Source of the DNA: CAYMJK01 sp043101635
Lineage (GTDB): Bacteria > Planctomycetota > Phycisphaerae > Phycisphaerales > UBA1924
Direction of reading: 5' to 3'
Assembly (NCBI GenBank): GCA_043101635.1
Contig: JBICIE010000325.1
Location: forward strand, 1-16,110
DNA: 16,110 nt
Positions 5,721 to 14,108 of the stretch are shown piece by piece. Made by a program: the position numbers and the translations under genes. The notes under the pieces were generated by a model. That model saw nothing but the letters and a program-made list of their open reading frames with translations, was not told where the DNA came from and searched no databases. Numbering within the stretch: the stretch's first letter is position 1; each line of letters opens with the position of its first letter.

Positions 5721-6146
5721 ATGCCTCCGTACAAGATTCCAAAGCGAGTCAAGTTCCGCAAGGAGTTCCGGCGGGCCCGCGAGCGCAAGGCGACCAAGGG
5801 CAACTACGTCGCCTACGGCGACTACGGCCTGCAGGCGCTGGAGGGCTGCTGGCTCAAGAGCAATTGCATCGAGGCCGGGCGCGTGGCGGCCAGCCACTTC
5901 CTCAAGCGCGAGGGCAAGCTGTTCATCCGGGTCTTCCCCGACAAGCCGGTGAGCAAGAAGCCGCTGGAGACGCGCATGGGCAAGGGCAAGGCGGATGTGG
6001 ACTACTGGGCCGCGCGGGTCAAGCCGGGGACGATGCTGTACGAATTGACGGGCGTGCCCGAGACGGTGGCCAAGCAGGCCCTGGCCCGCGTCGCCATGAA
6101 GATGCCGGTCCGGTGCCGGTTCGTGACCCGTCGGGTCTCGGTGTGA
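5721..6146 (+). CDS. rplP: 50S ribosomal protein L16
   Basis: L16 of 141 residues. Family hallmarks are KRVKFRKEFR near the N-terminus, GDYGLQALEGCWL, IRVFPDKPVSKKPLETRMGKGK and the VKPGTMLYELTGVPE stretch. The Arg in RMGKG that is hydroxylated in E. coli is kept. L16 helps place tRNA in the A site. The usual N-terminal MLxPKR is replaced by a slightly longer MPPYKIPKR. GGAG (5710-5713) is 7 nt before the ATG. The gene ends just before rpmC, and its stop codon contributes to the rpmC ribosome binding site. Confidence 0.97.
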   Translation: MPPYKIPKRVKFRKEFRRARERKATKGNYVAYGDYGLQALEGCWLKSNCIEAGRVAASHFLKREGKLFIRVFPDKPVSKKPLETRMGKGKADVDYWAARVKPGTMLYELTGVPETVAKQALARVAMKMPVRCRFVTRRVSV

Positions 6147-6156
6147 GGGAGTCGCC

Positions 6157-6357
6157 ATGACGGGCAAGGACGTGCGCAAGTTGTCGGATGAGGAACTCGC
6201 CAAGTGGGTCAGCGACCTGCGGCGCGAGATGCAGACGCTGCGGATGCAGCAGGTGACCGAGAAGATCGAGGACAACTCCCGTTTCCGGAAGATCCGGCGG
6301 GACATCGCACGCCTGCTCACCGAGCAGACGTCGCGTCGCGAGGCAGGCGATCAATGA
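6157..6357 (+). CDS. rpmC: 50S ribosomal protein L29
   Basis: A 66-residue, mostly helical small protein with the L29 pattern: VRKLSDEELAKWVSDLRREM at the N-terminus and FRKIRRDIARLLTEQTSR in the second helix. L29 sits beside L23 at the tunnel exit. GAGGGAG (6145-6151) lies 5 nt before the ATG. The stop overlaps the rpsQ start in an ATGA arrangement. Confidence 0.95.
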   Translation: MTGKDVRKLSDEELAKWVSDLRREMQTLRMQQVTEKIEDNSRFRKIRRDIARLLTEQTSRREAGDQ

Positions 6358-6629
6358 CAGAGCAGATGACGGATGTGCAGGGGGCGCGGATCGGCGTGGT
6401 CGAGTCCGACAAGCGGGACAAGACGCGCAAGGTCGTGGTGCGCTATCAGGCGAAGCATCCCAAGTACGGGAAGTACGTCCAGCGTCGGACGATTCTCCAT
6501 GTGCACGACGAGTCCAACGAGTCGCGCCTCGGCGACCTGGTGGAGGTGGTCCAGTGCCGCCCCATCAGCAAGACCAAATCGTGGCGGCTGGTGCGGGTGA
6601 TCGAGCGGCGGTCGGTTGAGCGCATCTGA
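6354..6629 (+). CDS. rpsQ: 30S ribosomal protein S17
   Basis: A 91-residue OB-fold protein recognisable as S17 by GVVESDKRDKTRKVVV, the HPKYGKYVQRRTILHVHDE loop, and GDLVEVVQCRPISKTKSWRLV. S17 is a primary 16S rRNA binding protein. ATG 6354 overlaps the rpmC stop (ATGA) and has GAGG 10 nt upstream. ATG 6366 is a second in-frame choice that would shorten the product by four residues. The normal S17 motif begins after both, so the exact start is not certain. Confidence 0.95.
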   Translation: MTEQMTDVQGARIGVVESDKRDKTRKVVVRYQAKHPKYGKYVQRRTILHVHDESNESRLGDLVEVVQCRPISKTKSWRLVRVIERRSVERI

Positions 6630-6643
6630 GCGGGAGCCAGGCG

Positions 6644-7030
6644 ATGTTGCAGCAGGAATCCAGGTGCGAGGTGGCGGACAACTCCGGGGCGAAGATCGCC
6701 TACGTGATCCGCGTGTACGGCGGCTCGACCGCCAGCGGCCGCTTTACGCGCCGCACCGCGAGCATCGGCGACCGTGTGCTGGTCAGCGTGAAGAAGGCGC
6801 TGCCCGGAGCGGACGTGAAGCCCGGCGACAAGCACAAGGCCGTCGTGGTGCGGACGGCCAAGGCGATCCGCCGGCGCGACGGCAGCTACGTGAAGTTCGA
6901 CTCCAGCGCGGTGGTGCTCATCAACGACGACGGCAACCCGCGCGGCACGCGCATCTTCGGCCCGGTGGCCCGCGAGCTGCGCGAGCGGAACTACATGAAG
7001 ATCGTGTCTCTTGCGCCGGAGGTGGTGTGA
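6644..7030 (+). CDS. rplN: 50S ribosomal protein L14
   Basis: L14 of 128 residues, five longer than E. coli L14. It starts MLQQESRCEVADNSGAK and keeps GDKHKAVVVRTAKAIRRRDG, then FDSSAVVLINDDGNPRGTRI and FGPVARELRERNYMKIVSLAPEVV. The extra residues are in the GGSTASGRFTRRTASIGD loop. L14 contributes to intersubunit bridges and is the landing point of the silencing factor RsfS. GGGAG (6632-6636) lies 7 nt before the ATG. The stop overlaps the rplX start by one base. In E. coli this gene opens the spc operon, but here only 14 nt separate it from rpsQ. Confidence 0.97.
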   Translation: MLQQESRCEVADNSGAKIAYVIRVYGGSTASGRFTRRTASIGDRVLVSVKKALPGADVKPGDKHKAVVVRTAKAIRRRDGSYVKFDSSAVVLINDDGNPRGTRIFGPVARELRERNYMKIVSLAPEVV

Positions 7031-7362
7031 TGCCCAGTCACGTACGCAAGGGTGATGAGGTGATGATCACCGCCGGCGCCGGCAAGGGGCGCATCGGCGA
7101 GGTCATGCGTGTGGATCCGAAGACCGAGCGGGTCTGGATCAAGGGGCTGAACCTGCGCACGCGCCACCTCAAGCCGACTCGCATCAACCCGCAGGGGGGC
7201 GTCATCCGCAAGGAGGCGCCGGTGCATATCAGCAACGTCAGCCCGGTTGTCGACGGCAAGCCGACGCGGGTGCGGTTCAAGGTGCGCGACGACGGGAGCA
7301 AGGTCCGCGTCGCGGTGCGCGACGACAAAGTGCTCGGGACCGTCCGCGGCCCCAGGAAGTAA
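7030..7362 (+). CDS. rplX: 50S ribosomal protein L24
   Basis: L24 of 110 residues. The N-terminal KOW motif reads VRKGDEVMITAGAGKGRIGE, followed by GLNLRTRHLKP and GGVIRKEAPVHISNV, all characteristic. The C-terminal segment PTRVRFKVRDDGSKVRVAVR is also normal. L24 is an assembly initiator for the 50S subunit. GGAGG (7018-7022) in the end of rplN is 7 nt upstream of the ATG, which overlaps the rplN stop. Confidence 0.97.
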   Translation: MPSHVRKGDEVMITAGAGKGRIGEVMRVDPKTERVWIKGLNLRTRHLKPTRINPQGGVIRKEAPVHISNVSPVVDGKPTRVRFKVRDDGSKVRVAVRDDKVLGTVRGPRK

Positions 7363-7377
7363 TCGGAAGCAGACCAG

Positions 7378-8004
7378 ATGGCCAAGGGCAAGTCAAAAGT
7401 CGATGCCGCGGTGCTGGAGGAGGCGAGCAAGCCGGCCGGGCCGCCGCGCCTCAAGACCATGTACGACCGGGAGGTCCGGCCGAAGGTGGCCGAGACCTTC
7501 GGCGTGACCAATCCCATGGCGATGCCGCGCCTCGAGAAGATCGTGGTGAACATCAACATGGGCCGGCATATCGAGGGCGCCAAGCTCCCGCCGCACGTGC
7601 GTCAGGCCGTGCTGGACACGCTGACCACCATCACCGGGCAGAAGCCGGTGGTCCTCAAGGCCCGCAAGAGCGTGTCGAACTTCAAGGTGCGCGAGGGCAT
7701 GGAGACGGCGGCGATGGTGACGCTGCGGCGGGAACGGATGTGGCACTTCCTCGACCGGCTCATCAACCTCGCCACGCCGCGCATCAAGGACTTCCGCGGC
7801 CTGCCGGAGAAGAGCTTCGACAAGGCCGGCAATTACTCCATGGGCCTGACGGAGCAGGGTGTTTTCCCCGAGATCAACATGGCCGAGGCGTCATTCACCC
7901 ACGGCATGCACATCAACATGGTCTTCAGCAACTCGGATCCGGCCCGCAGCCGGTTCGTGCTGGAGCAGCTCGGCCTGCCGCTGCGCCGGGCTGAGGATAA
8001 CTGA
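7378..8004 (+). CDS. rplE: 50S ribosomal protein L5
   Basis: L5 of 208 residues against 179 in E. coli. The extra length is mainly an N-terminal extension of about 25 residues (MAKGKSKVDAAVLEEASKP) ahead of the usual YDREVRPKVAETFG. The core has PRLEKIVVNINMG, TTITGQKPVVLKARKSVSNFK, REGMETAAMVTLRRERMW and DRLINLATPRIKDFRGL. L5 binds 5S rRNA and contacts P-site tRNA. GGAAG (7365-7369) lies 8 nt before the ATG. The start is supported by this and by the short 15-nt gap to rplX. Confidence 0.97.
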   Translation: MAKGKSKVDAAVLEEASKPAGPPRLKTMYDREVRPKVAETFGVTNPMAMPRLEKIVVNINMGRHIEGAKLPPHVRQAVLDTLTTITGQKPVVLKARKSVSNFKVREGMETAAMVTLRRERMWHFLDRLINLATPRIKDFRGLPEKSFDKAGNYSMGLTEQGVFPEINMAEASFTHGMHINMVFSNSDPARSRFVLEQLGLPLRRAEDN

Positions 8005-8014
8005 GAGGCAGCAG

Positions 8015-8200
8015 ATGGCGACCAAGGCTCAGGTAGTCAAGTCGAACCGCACGCCCAAGTTCAGCACGCGCACGGTGCGCCGGTGCGAGCTGACGGGGCG
8101 GGCACGCGGGGTGTACCGCAAGTTCCGGATCAGCCGCATCATGATGCGGAAGCTGGCCCTCGAGGGCAAGATCCCGGGCATGCGCAAGGCAAGCTGGTAG
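8015..8200 (+). CDS. rpsN: 30S ribosomal protein S14, short form lacking zinc cysteines
   Basis: A 61-residue S14 that aligns without gaps to the zinc-type S14 of Thermus: MATKAQVVKSNRTPKF at the start and GKIPGMRKASW at the end. The Thermus zinc site uses Cys 24, 27, 40 and 43. Here position 24 is Cys, but 27 is Thr, 40 is Ser and 43 is Met, so a tetrahedral zinc site cannot form. Most zinc-independent S14 proteins are about 100 residues long, so a short form without the cysteines is less common. AGAGG (8004-8008) precedes the ATG by 6 nt, and the gap to rplE is 10 nt. There is no sign of a frameshift. Confidence 0.95.
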   Translation: MATKAQVVKSNRTPKFSTRTVRRCELTGRARGVYRKFRISRIMMRKLALEGKIPGMRKASW

Positions 8201-8237
8201 GTCCAAGAGCCCGAACCACAGGGGCGGAAATCAACAG

Positions 8238-8636
8238 ATGGCAGTGAACGATCCCATCGCCGACATGCTGACCCGGATCCGCAACGCGTTGCGCAATCGC
8301 GCCAAGACGGTGGACTGCCTCAACAGCAGGGTCTGCCGCGGCGTCGGCGACGTGCTGCGCGAGGAAGGGTACATCGAGGGCTACGACGTCATCGAGGACG
8401 GGCGCCAGGGCCTGCTCCGCGTGAAGCTCAAGTACGGGCCGCGCGGGGAGGTGGTCCTCAACCGCCTCACCCGGATCAGCAAGCCGGGGCGACGCGTGTA
8501 CCGCAGGGTTGACGAGCTGCCCCGTCCCGTGCAGGGGCTGGGCATCGCCGTGGTGTCCACCAGCCGCGGCGTGTTGAGTGACCGCAAGTGCCGCGAGCAG
8601 CGCGTCGGCGGTGAGTGGCTGGCCACGATCGAGTGA
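8238..8636 (+). CDS. rpsH: 30S ribosomal protein S8
   Basis: S8 of 132 residues: DPIADMLTRIRNALRNR at the N-terminus, VLREEGYI in the middle and the diagnostic GLGIAVVSTSRGVLSDRKCR with VGGEWLATIE at the C-terminus. S8 binds the central domain of 16S rRNA, and in E. coli represses the spc operon by binding near rplE. The ribosome binding site is weak (GGCGGA at 8223-8228, 9 nt upstream). The 37-nt spacer to rpsN is the only one above 35 nt in which I see no hairpin. Confidence 0.97.
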   Translation: MAVNDPIADMLTRIRNALRNRAKTVDCLNSRVCRGVGDVLREEGYIEGYDVIEDGRQGLLRVKLKYGPRGEVVLNRLTRISKPGRRVYRRVDELPRPVQGLGIAVVSTSRGVLSDRKCREQRVGGEWLATIE

Positions 8637-8655
8637 TGCTGAGGAGCGCAGTGCG

Positions 8656-9207
8656 ATGTCTCGCATAGGAAAGAAGTCGATTGCGACGCCCAAGGGCGTG
8701 AAGGTCGCCGTCAGCGGCCAGCGCGTCACGGTCGAGGGCCCCAAGGGGACGCTCTCGCTGGAGGCCCGCCCCGAGGTCGCCGTGCAGGTGGCCGAGGACG
8801 GCGCCTCGGTGACCGTCTCGATGGACGAGTCGCTGGCCGGGGTCAAGACCAATCGAGCCTACTGGGGCCTGACGCGCTCGCTCATCCAGAACATGGTGGT
8901 CGGCGTGACGCAGGGCTACTCCAAGACCATGGAGGTCGTCGGCGTCGGCTACAACGCGCAGGTCCAGGGCAACCAGATCCGCCTGCAGGTCGGCTACGCC
9001 AACCCGATCGTGCGGCAGATCCCCCAGGGCCTGGATGTCGCCGTGGAACGCAACATGATCAGGATCAGCGGCGCCGACAAGCAGGTGGTGGGGCAGTTCG
9101 CCGCCGAACTGCGCGCGGTCCGCAAGCCCGAGCCGTACAACAGCAAGGGTATCAAGTACGCCAACGAGGTCATCAAGCGCAAGCAGGGCAAGGCCTTCGG
9201 CTCCTGA
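8656..9207 (+). CDS. rplF: 50S ribosomal protein L6
   Basis: L6 of 183 residues with two tandem L6 domains. It opens MSRIGKKSIATPKGVKVAVS, continues with VEGPKGTLSL, NMVVGVTQGYSKTMEVVGVGYNAQ, and closes with the conserved RKPEPYNSKGIKYANE. It lies near the sarcin-ricin loop and the factor-binding site. The KRKQGKAFGS tail is slightly longer than in E. coli (177). GAGGAG (8641-8646) lies 9 nt before the ATG, 19 nt after rpsH. Confidence 0.97.
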   Translation: MSRIGKKSIATPKGVKVAVSGQRVTVEGPKGTLSLEARPEVAVQVAEDGASVTVSMDESLAGVKTNRAYWGLTRSLIQNMVVGVTQGYSKTMEVVGVGYNAQVQGNQIRLQVGYANPIVRQIPQGLDVAVERNMIRISGADKQVVGQFAAELRAVRKPEPYNSKGIKYANEVIKRKQGKAFGS

Positions 9208-9217
9208 GGAATCGGTC

Positions 9218-9580
9218 ATGGACAAGAGCAGAATCAAGACCATCCGGCGCCGGCGGCGCAGAATCGGCATCCGCAAGCGCGTCATCGGCACGCCCGAGCG
9301 TCCGCGCCTGGCGGTGTACCGCTCGCTCAACCACATGTACGTCCAGGTCATCGACGACCTGGCCGGGCGCACCATCGCCAGCGCCTCGACGCGCGACAAG
9401 GATGCGGCGGTCGACGTCCCGGGCAATACCGCCGCGGCGGCGAAGGTCGGCGCCGCGATCGCGGCCCGCGCGACCTCCGCCGGCGTCAAGGAAGTGGTCT
9501 TCGACCGCGGCGGATTCCGTTACCACGGGCGCATCAAGGCCCTGGCCGACGCGGCCCGGGAGGGCGGGCTGAAGTTCTAG
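9218..9580 (+). CDS. rplR: 50S ribosomal protein L18
   Basis: L18 of 120 residues: a very basic N-terminus (KTIRRRRRRIGIRKRV), RPRLAVYRSLNHMYVQVIDD, ASASTRDK, and the C-terminal GVKEVVFDRGGFRYHGRIKALADAARE. L18 binds 5S rRNA with L5. GAGGA (9206-9210), overlapping the rplF stop, is 7 nt before the ATG. A GC-rich hairpin follows the stop codon. Confidence 0.97.
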   Translation: MDKSRIKTIRRRRRRIGIRKRVIGTPERPRLAVYRSLNHMYVQVIDDLAGRTIASASTRDKDAAVDVPGNTAAAAKVGAAIAARATSAGVKEVVFDRGGFRYHGRIKALADAAREGGLKF

Positions 9581-9582
9581 AC

Positions 9583-9599
9583 GCCCGGCGCAGCCGGGC
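9583..9599 (+). repeat. Intercistronic hairpin rplR-rpsE
   Basis: GCCCGGC (9583-9589) and GCCGGGC (9593-9599) form a perfect 7-bp stem around a GCA loop. It starts 2 nt after the rplR stop. No T-tract follows, so termination is unlikely. It may protect or define the end of an mRNA segment. Confidence 0.5.
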
Positions 9600-9618
9600 C
9601 GCACCCTGAGAATCGACT

Positions 9619-10203
9619 ATGGCTGAACTCATCGACGAAGCATCGAATATCGAATCCACGACCGTCGGGGTCTACCGCACCGCCGCCACTGTCAAGGGCG
9701 GGCGCCGGTTCAGCTTCGGCTCGCTGGTCGTCGTCGGCAATCGGCGCGGGCGCGTCGGCTACGGCTACGGCAAGAGCAACGAAGTGCCCTCGGCGATCGA
9801 GAAGGCCCAGAAAGCCGCCAAGCGCAACCTGCAGCCGGTGAAGATGATCGGCGGGACGATCACCCACGAGGTCGAGGGTGTCTTCGGGTCCTCCCGCGTG
9901 CGCCTGATCCCGGCGTCGCCGGGCACCGGCGTCGTCGCCGGCGCCACCGTGCGCGCCGTGCTGGAGATGGCAGGCGTGACCGACTGTCTGACCAAGTGCT
10001 ACGGCTCGACCACCGCTACCAACGTGGTCAAGGCCGTCTTCGACGGCCTGAGCCGTCTTCGCCACCCCAGCCAGATCGCCGAACTGCGGGGCGTGGAACT
10101 GGGCGAGACCGTCATCGAGCAGCGCATCAAGCGGGCCGGCGGCGCCGTCACACCCACCACCGGCGAGCTGGTCGCCGCGACCGACGAAACCGAGGGCGCC
10201 TGA
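9619..10203 (+). CDS. rpsE: 30S ribosomal protein S5
   Basis: S5 of 194 residues against 167 in E. coli, longer at both ends. The N-terminal RNA-binding domain has VGVYRTAATVKGGRRFSFGS, VVVGNRRGRVGYGYGKSNEV and PSAIEKAQKAAKRN. The C-terminal domain has LIPASPGTGVVAGATVRAVL and the YGSTTATNVVKAVFDGL stretch. S5 lines the mRNA entry site and affects decoding accuracy. The Shine-Dalgarno is weak (GAGA from 9608). rplO starts 2 nt after its stop, so there is no room for rpmD (L30). Confidence 0.97.
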   Translation: MAELIDEASNIESTTVGVYRTAATVKGGRRFSFGSLVVVGNRRGRVGYGYGKSNEVPSAIEKAQKAAKRNLQPVKMIGGTITHEVEGVFGSSRVRLIPASPGTGVVAGATVRAVLEMAGVTDCLTKCYGSTTATNVVKAVFDGLSRLRHPSQIAELRGVELGETVIEQRIKRAGGAVTPTTGELVAATDETEGA

Positions 10204-10204
10204 C

Positions 10205-10768
10205 ATGATGATCCATGAAATCACCGCCGCCGCCGGCCGCTACAAGCAGCGCAAGCGCGTCGGGCGCGGTCCCGGCAGTGGCCAGGGCAAGACCGCCGGA
10301 CGCGGCCAGAAGGGCGCCGGCTCCCGGGCCGGCTACTCGGCCCGCCACCAGTTCGAGGGCGGCCAGATGCCGTACTTCCGCCGCCTGGCGAAGTTCGGCT
10401 TCACCAACGCCCAGTTCCGCACCGAGTTCTGGATCGTCAACCTCCGCGACATTATCACCCATGAGGCGTTTGCCAGGGGCGGCAAGGTGACCGGCGAGTC
10501 GCTCATCGGCGCCGGCCTCATCCGAGACACCAGCCGGGATGTGAAGGTCCTGGGCGATCTCGGCGAGGCCGGCTCGCTCGGGGTGAAGCTGGATGTCGAG
10601 GTTGCCCGCGTCTCGGCGAAGGCCAGGAGCCTCATCGAGGGCGCCGGCGGCTCGGTCACCGAGACCGGCTCGCGCCGCGACCGTGTTCGGGGGATTGACC
10701 GCAACAGCGACGACGCGTCCCCCAAGAACCTGACCAAGAAGCTGAACCGCGGCGGCAAGTCCGGCTGA
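10205..10768 (+). CDS. rplO: 50S ribosomal protein L15 with C-terminal tail
   Basis: L15 of 187 residues against 144 in E. coli. The glycine-rich rRNA-binding N-terminus reads KRVGRGPGSGQGKTAGRGQK, followed by FEGGQMPYFRRLAKFGF and the C-terminal domain ending LIEGAGGSVTE. A basic tail of about 33 residues follows (155-187), with RRDRVRGIDRNSDD and SPKNLTKKLNR, which is not in the E. coli protein. Two ATGs are adjacent (10205 and 10208). GAGGG (10192-10196) is 8 nt from the first. The gap to rpsE is 1 nt. Confidence 0.96.
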   Translation: MMIHEITAAAGRYKQRKRVGRGPGSGQGKTAGRGQKGAGSRAGYSARHQFEGGQMPYFRRLAKFGFTNAQFRTEFWIVNLRDIITHEAFARGGKVTGESLIGAGLIRDTSRDVKVLGDLGEAGSLGVKLDVEVARVSAKARSLIEGAGGSVTETGSRRDRVRGIDRNSDDASPKNLTKKLNRGGKSG

Positions 10769-10778
10769 GCCGGGCCGC

Positions 10779-10797
10779 GCGGCGCTGCGGGCGCCGC
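10779..10797 (+). repeat. Intercistronic hairpin rplO-secY
   Basis: GCGGCGC (10779-10785) pairs with GCGCCGC (10791-10797) around TGCGG. The same 7-bp stem, with a different loop, occurs before rpoA at 14109-14128. It ends 4 nt before the GGAG ribosome binding site of secY, so it could influence access to that site. Confidence 0.5.
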
Positions 10798-10811
10798 CGC
10801 TGGAGCGACGG

Positions 10812-12254
<1,443 letters not shown>

Positions 12255-12257
12255 GCC

Positions 12258-13058
12258 GTGGCCATCCTGCTGCGCACCGAGATGGAGATCGCCGGCCTCC
12301 GGCGGGCCGGCCACCTGTGCGCCCGCATCCTGGCCGAGGGCGCCGCGGCCTGCGCCGCCGGCGCCGGGCCGGCAGCGCTTGACCGCCTGGTTCGGGCCCG
12401 CCTGCGCGCAGCCGGCGCCGAGCCGATCCTCACAGAGCAGTCGGCGCCGGCCGGGGCGTTCCCCGGCGCCATCAGCGTCTCGGTGGGGCGCGTGGTCGCC
12501 AACGGGCCGCCCGTCGGAGACGAGATCCCGCCGGGCCAGCTCGTGCGGCTCGACCTCGCCGTGGGCCTGGACGGCTGGGTCGCCGACTGCGCAACCACCG
12601 TCATTGCCGGCGGCGCCGGGCCGGCGGTAGCCTTGCGGGAGGGCGCCGAGGCGGTCACCCGCGCGGCGATCGCGGCCATGGGCCCGGGCGCCTGGTGGCC
12701 CGGCGTGGTTGCCGCCGCACGCGCTGCCGCCGCGGCCAGGGGCCTGCACATCGCCCGATGGCCGTGGGGCCATGGCGTCGGCCGGCGCCTGCACGAGCCG
12801 CCGACCCTGCCGGGCGACCCGGCCGAACCCGGCGCCGGCTTTCAGCTTCGAAGCGGGATGGTCCTGGCGGTCGAGCCGGTCGTGATGGATGTGCCCGGCC
12901 CCCTTGAACTGGCCCCCGGCGGCTGGTCTCTGCTCGGCCCGGAGGGCGCCAGTGCGGCGTGCGAGGAACGAACGGTCGTGATCACGGCGGCGGGCGCCGA
13001 GGATCTGACCCCGCTCGGGCGCGCGGATTCGGATGACCCCGGCCGGAGGGGCGCCTAA
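12258..13058 (+). CDS. map: Type I methionine aminopeptidase, divergent
   Basis: A 266-residue pita-bread-fold metallopeptidase that would remove the initiator Met from nascent proteins. All five metal ligands can be placed: D99 (LVRLDLAV), D110 (VADCATT), H172 (WGHGVGR), E206 (VLAVEPVV) and E237 (CEERTVVIT). H179 (LHEPP) is also kept. The His equivalent to E. coli H79 (VVCHGIP), important for catalysis, is Asn82 (VVANGPP), and the region around E. coli H63 has no His. The protein is very Ala/Gly-rich. The start is GTG 12258, 3 nt after the secY stop and without a clear ribosome binding site, so translation may depend on coupling. An inactive or specialised paralogue is possible. Its position after secY fits map. 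Confidence 0.88.
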   Translation: MAILLRTEMEIAGLRRAGHLCARILAEGAAACAAGAGPAALDRLVRARLRAAGAEPILTEQSAPAGAFPGAISVSVGRVVANGPPVGDEIPPGQLVRLDLAVGLDGWVADCATTVIAGGAGPAVALREGAEAVTRAAIAAMGPGAWWPGVVAAARAAAAARGLHIARWPWGHGVGRRLHEPPTLPGDPAEPGAGFQLRSGMVLAVEPVVMDVPGPLELAPGGWSLLGPEGASAACEERTVVITAAGAEDLTPLGRADSDDPGRRGA

Positions 13059-13070
13059 TATCCCGCTCGG

Positions 13071-13086
13071 CCCGGCGTCCGCCGGG
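13071..13086 (+). repeat. Intercistronic hairpin map-rpmJ
   Basis: CCCGGC (13071-13076) pairs with GCCGGG (13081-13086) around GTCC. It lies in the 74-nt spacer between map and rpmJ. No T-tract follows. No good promoter hexamers were found between it and rpmJ. Confidence 0.45.
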
Positions 13087-13132
13087 ACGGTGTCGTTATC
13101 GTCTCACCCAGTGCCAGAGCAAGGGGCCAGCC

Positions 13133-13249
13133 GTGAAGGTCAGGGCCAGCGTCAAGCGAATCTGCAACCAGTGCCAGATCGTCCGCCGCAAGGGGAAGGT
13201 CCGGGTCATCTGCAAGGCCGACCCGAAGCACAAGCAGGTGCAGGGCTAG
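13133..13249 (+). CDS. rpmJ: 50S ribosomal protein L36, zinc-binding form
   Basis: A 38-residue L36, exactly the family length. It reads KVRASVKRICNQCQIVRRKG in the first half and ICKADPKHKQVQG at the end. The zinc ligands Cys11, Cys14, Cys27 and His33 are all present, unlike the S14 of this cluster. L36 is a late-assembling 23S rRNA-binding protein. The start is GTG 13133, with AAGGGG (13121-13126) 6 nt upstream. infA, often found just before rpmJ, is missing. The stop overlaps the AGGAG ribosome binding site of rpsM. Confidence 0.95.
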   Translation: MKVRASVKRICNQCQIVRRKGKVRVICKADPKHKQVQG

Positions 13250-13259
13250 GAGTCAGAGC

Positions 13260-13637
13260 GTGCCACGTATCGCAGGTATCGACATCCCGGATCGCAAGAA
13301 GATCCTGTACGCGCTGCAGTACATCCACGGGATCGGCCCGAAGTTCGCGGCCGACATCCTGGCCGAGGCGCAGATCGACCCGAACACCAAGGCCAGCGAG
13401 CTGACCGAGTCGCAGGTGGCCCAGATCGGCCAGATCCTCGACTCCAACTACCTCGTCGAGGGCGCCCTGCGCCGGCAGGTGAGCCAGAACATCCAGCGCC
13501 TGCGCGACATCCGCTCCTACCGGGGCGAGCGGCACCGGCGCGGGCTGCCGACGCGCGGGCAGCGCACGCGCTGCAACGCCCGCACGCGCAAGGGCAAGAA
13601 GAAGACGGTCGCGGGGAAGAAGGGCGTCAAGGGCTGA
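13260..13637 (+). CDS. rpsM: 30S ribosomal protein S13
   Basis: S13 of 125 residues: PRIAGIDIPDRKKILYALQY, the helix-two-turn-helix IHGIGPKFAADIL, and the C-terminal RSYRGERHRRGLPTRGQRT with NARTRKGKKK. S13 sits in the 30S head and touches P-site tRNA and 50S bridges. The start is GTG 13260, giving VPRIAG. AGGAG (13248-13252) is 7 nt upstream. The spacer to rpsK carries a hairpin. Confidence 0.97.
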   Translation: MPRIAGIDIPDRKKILYALQYIHGIGPKFAADILAEAQIDPNTKASELTESQVAQIGQILDSNYLVEGALRRQVSQNIQRLRDIRSYRGERHRRGLPTRGQRTRCNARTRKGKKKTVAGKKGVKG

Positions 13638-13651
13638 CGCCGCCTAAGCGA

Positions 13652-13683
13652 GGATCCAGCCGGCCGGGCCGGATGGTGGATCC
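13652..13683 (+). repeat. Intercistronic hairpin rpsM-rpsK
   Basis: GGATCCA (13652-13658) pairs with TGGATCC (13677-13683). Inside it, CCGG (13660-13663) can pair with CCGG (13669-13672) around CCGGG, giving a two-part stem with an asymmetric internal loop. No T-tract follows. Confidence 0.45.
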
Positions 13684-13701
13684 GCCAGCAGCGAGAACCA
13701 G

Positions 13702-14079
13702 ATGGCGAAGAAAGTCAAGAAGCAGCGTCGCAACGTGGTGCGCGGCATCGTGCACATCAAGGCGACGCACAACAACACGATCGTCACGATCACCGACACC
13801 AACGGCGAGACCGTGGCGTGGGACTCGGCCGGCACCATCGGCTTCAAGGGCGCCCGCAAGGCGACGCCCTTCGCCGCGACCCGCGCCGGCGAGAACGCCG
13901 GGCACAAGGTCCGCAAGATGGGCATGAGCGAGGTCGAGGTGAAGATCAAGGGCGTCGGCGGCGGGCGCGAGGCGGCCATCAACGGGCTCGCCTCCACCGG
14001 TCTGCGCGTCACCGCCATCGAGGATCACACGCCGGTGCCGCACAACGGCTGCCGGCCGCGGAAGCGCCGGCGCGTCTAG
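13702..14079 (+). CDS. rpsK: 30S ribosomal protein S11
   Basis: S11 of 125 residues, typical: GIVHIKATHNNTIVTITDTN, AGTIGFKGARKATPFAA, VEVKIKGVGGGREAAINGL and the near-invariant PHNGCRPRKRRRV C-terminus. S11 lies on the 30S platform near the E-site mRNA. The Shine-Dalgarno sequence is poor (GCGAGAA upstream). In E. coli rpsD (S4) follows; here a 110-nt spacer leads directly to rpoA. Confidence 0.97.
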   Translation: MAKKVKKQRRNVVRGIVHIKATHNNTIVTITDTNGETVAWDSAGTIGFKGARKATPFAATRAGENAGHKVRKMGMSEVEVKIKGVGGGREAAINGLASTGLRVTAIEDHTPVPHNGCRPRKRRRV

Positions 14080-14108
14080 CCGGCACAGGGCCCCCGGAAA
14101 GAAGGGTC

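Noticed and set aside
4929..6320. 463-codon minus-strand open frame over rpsC, rplP and rpmC
   Set aside because: It is antisense to certain ribosomal genes and shows the composition of a shadow frame.
13059..13132. infA or another small gene between map and rpmJ
   Set aside because: The 74-nt spacer is too short for infA, and contains only a hairpin and the rpmJ ribosome binding site.
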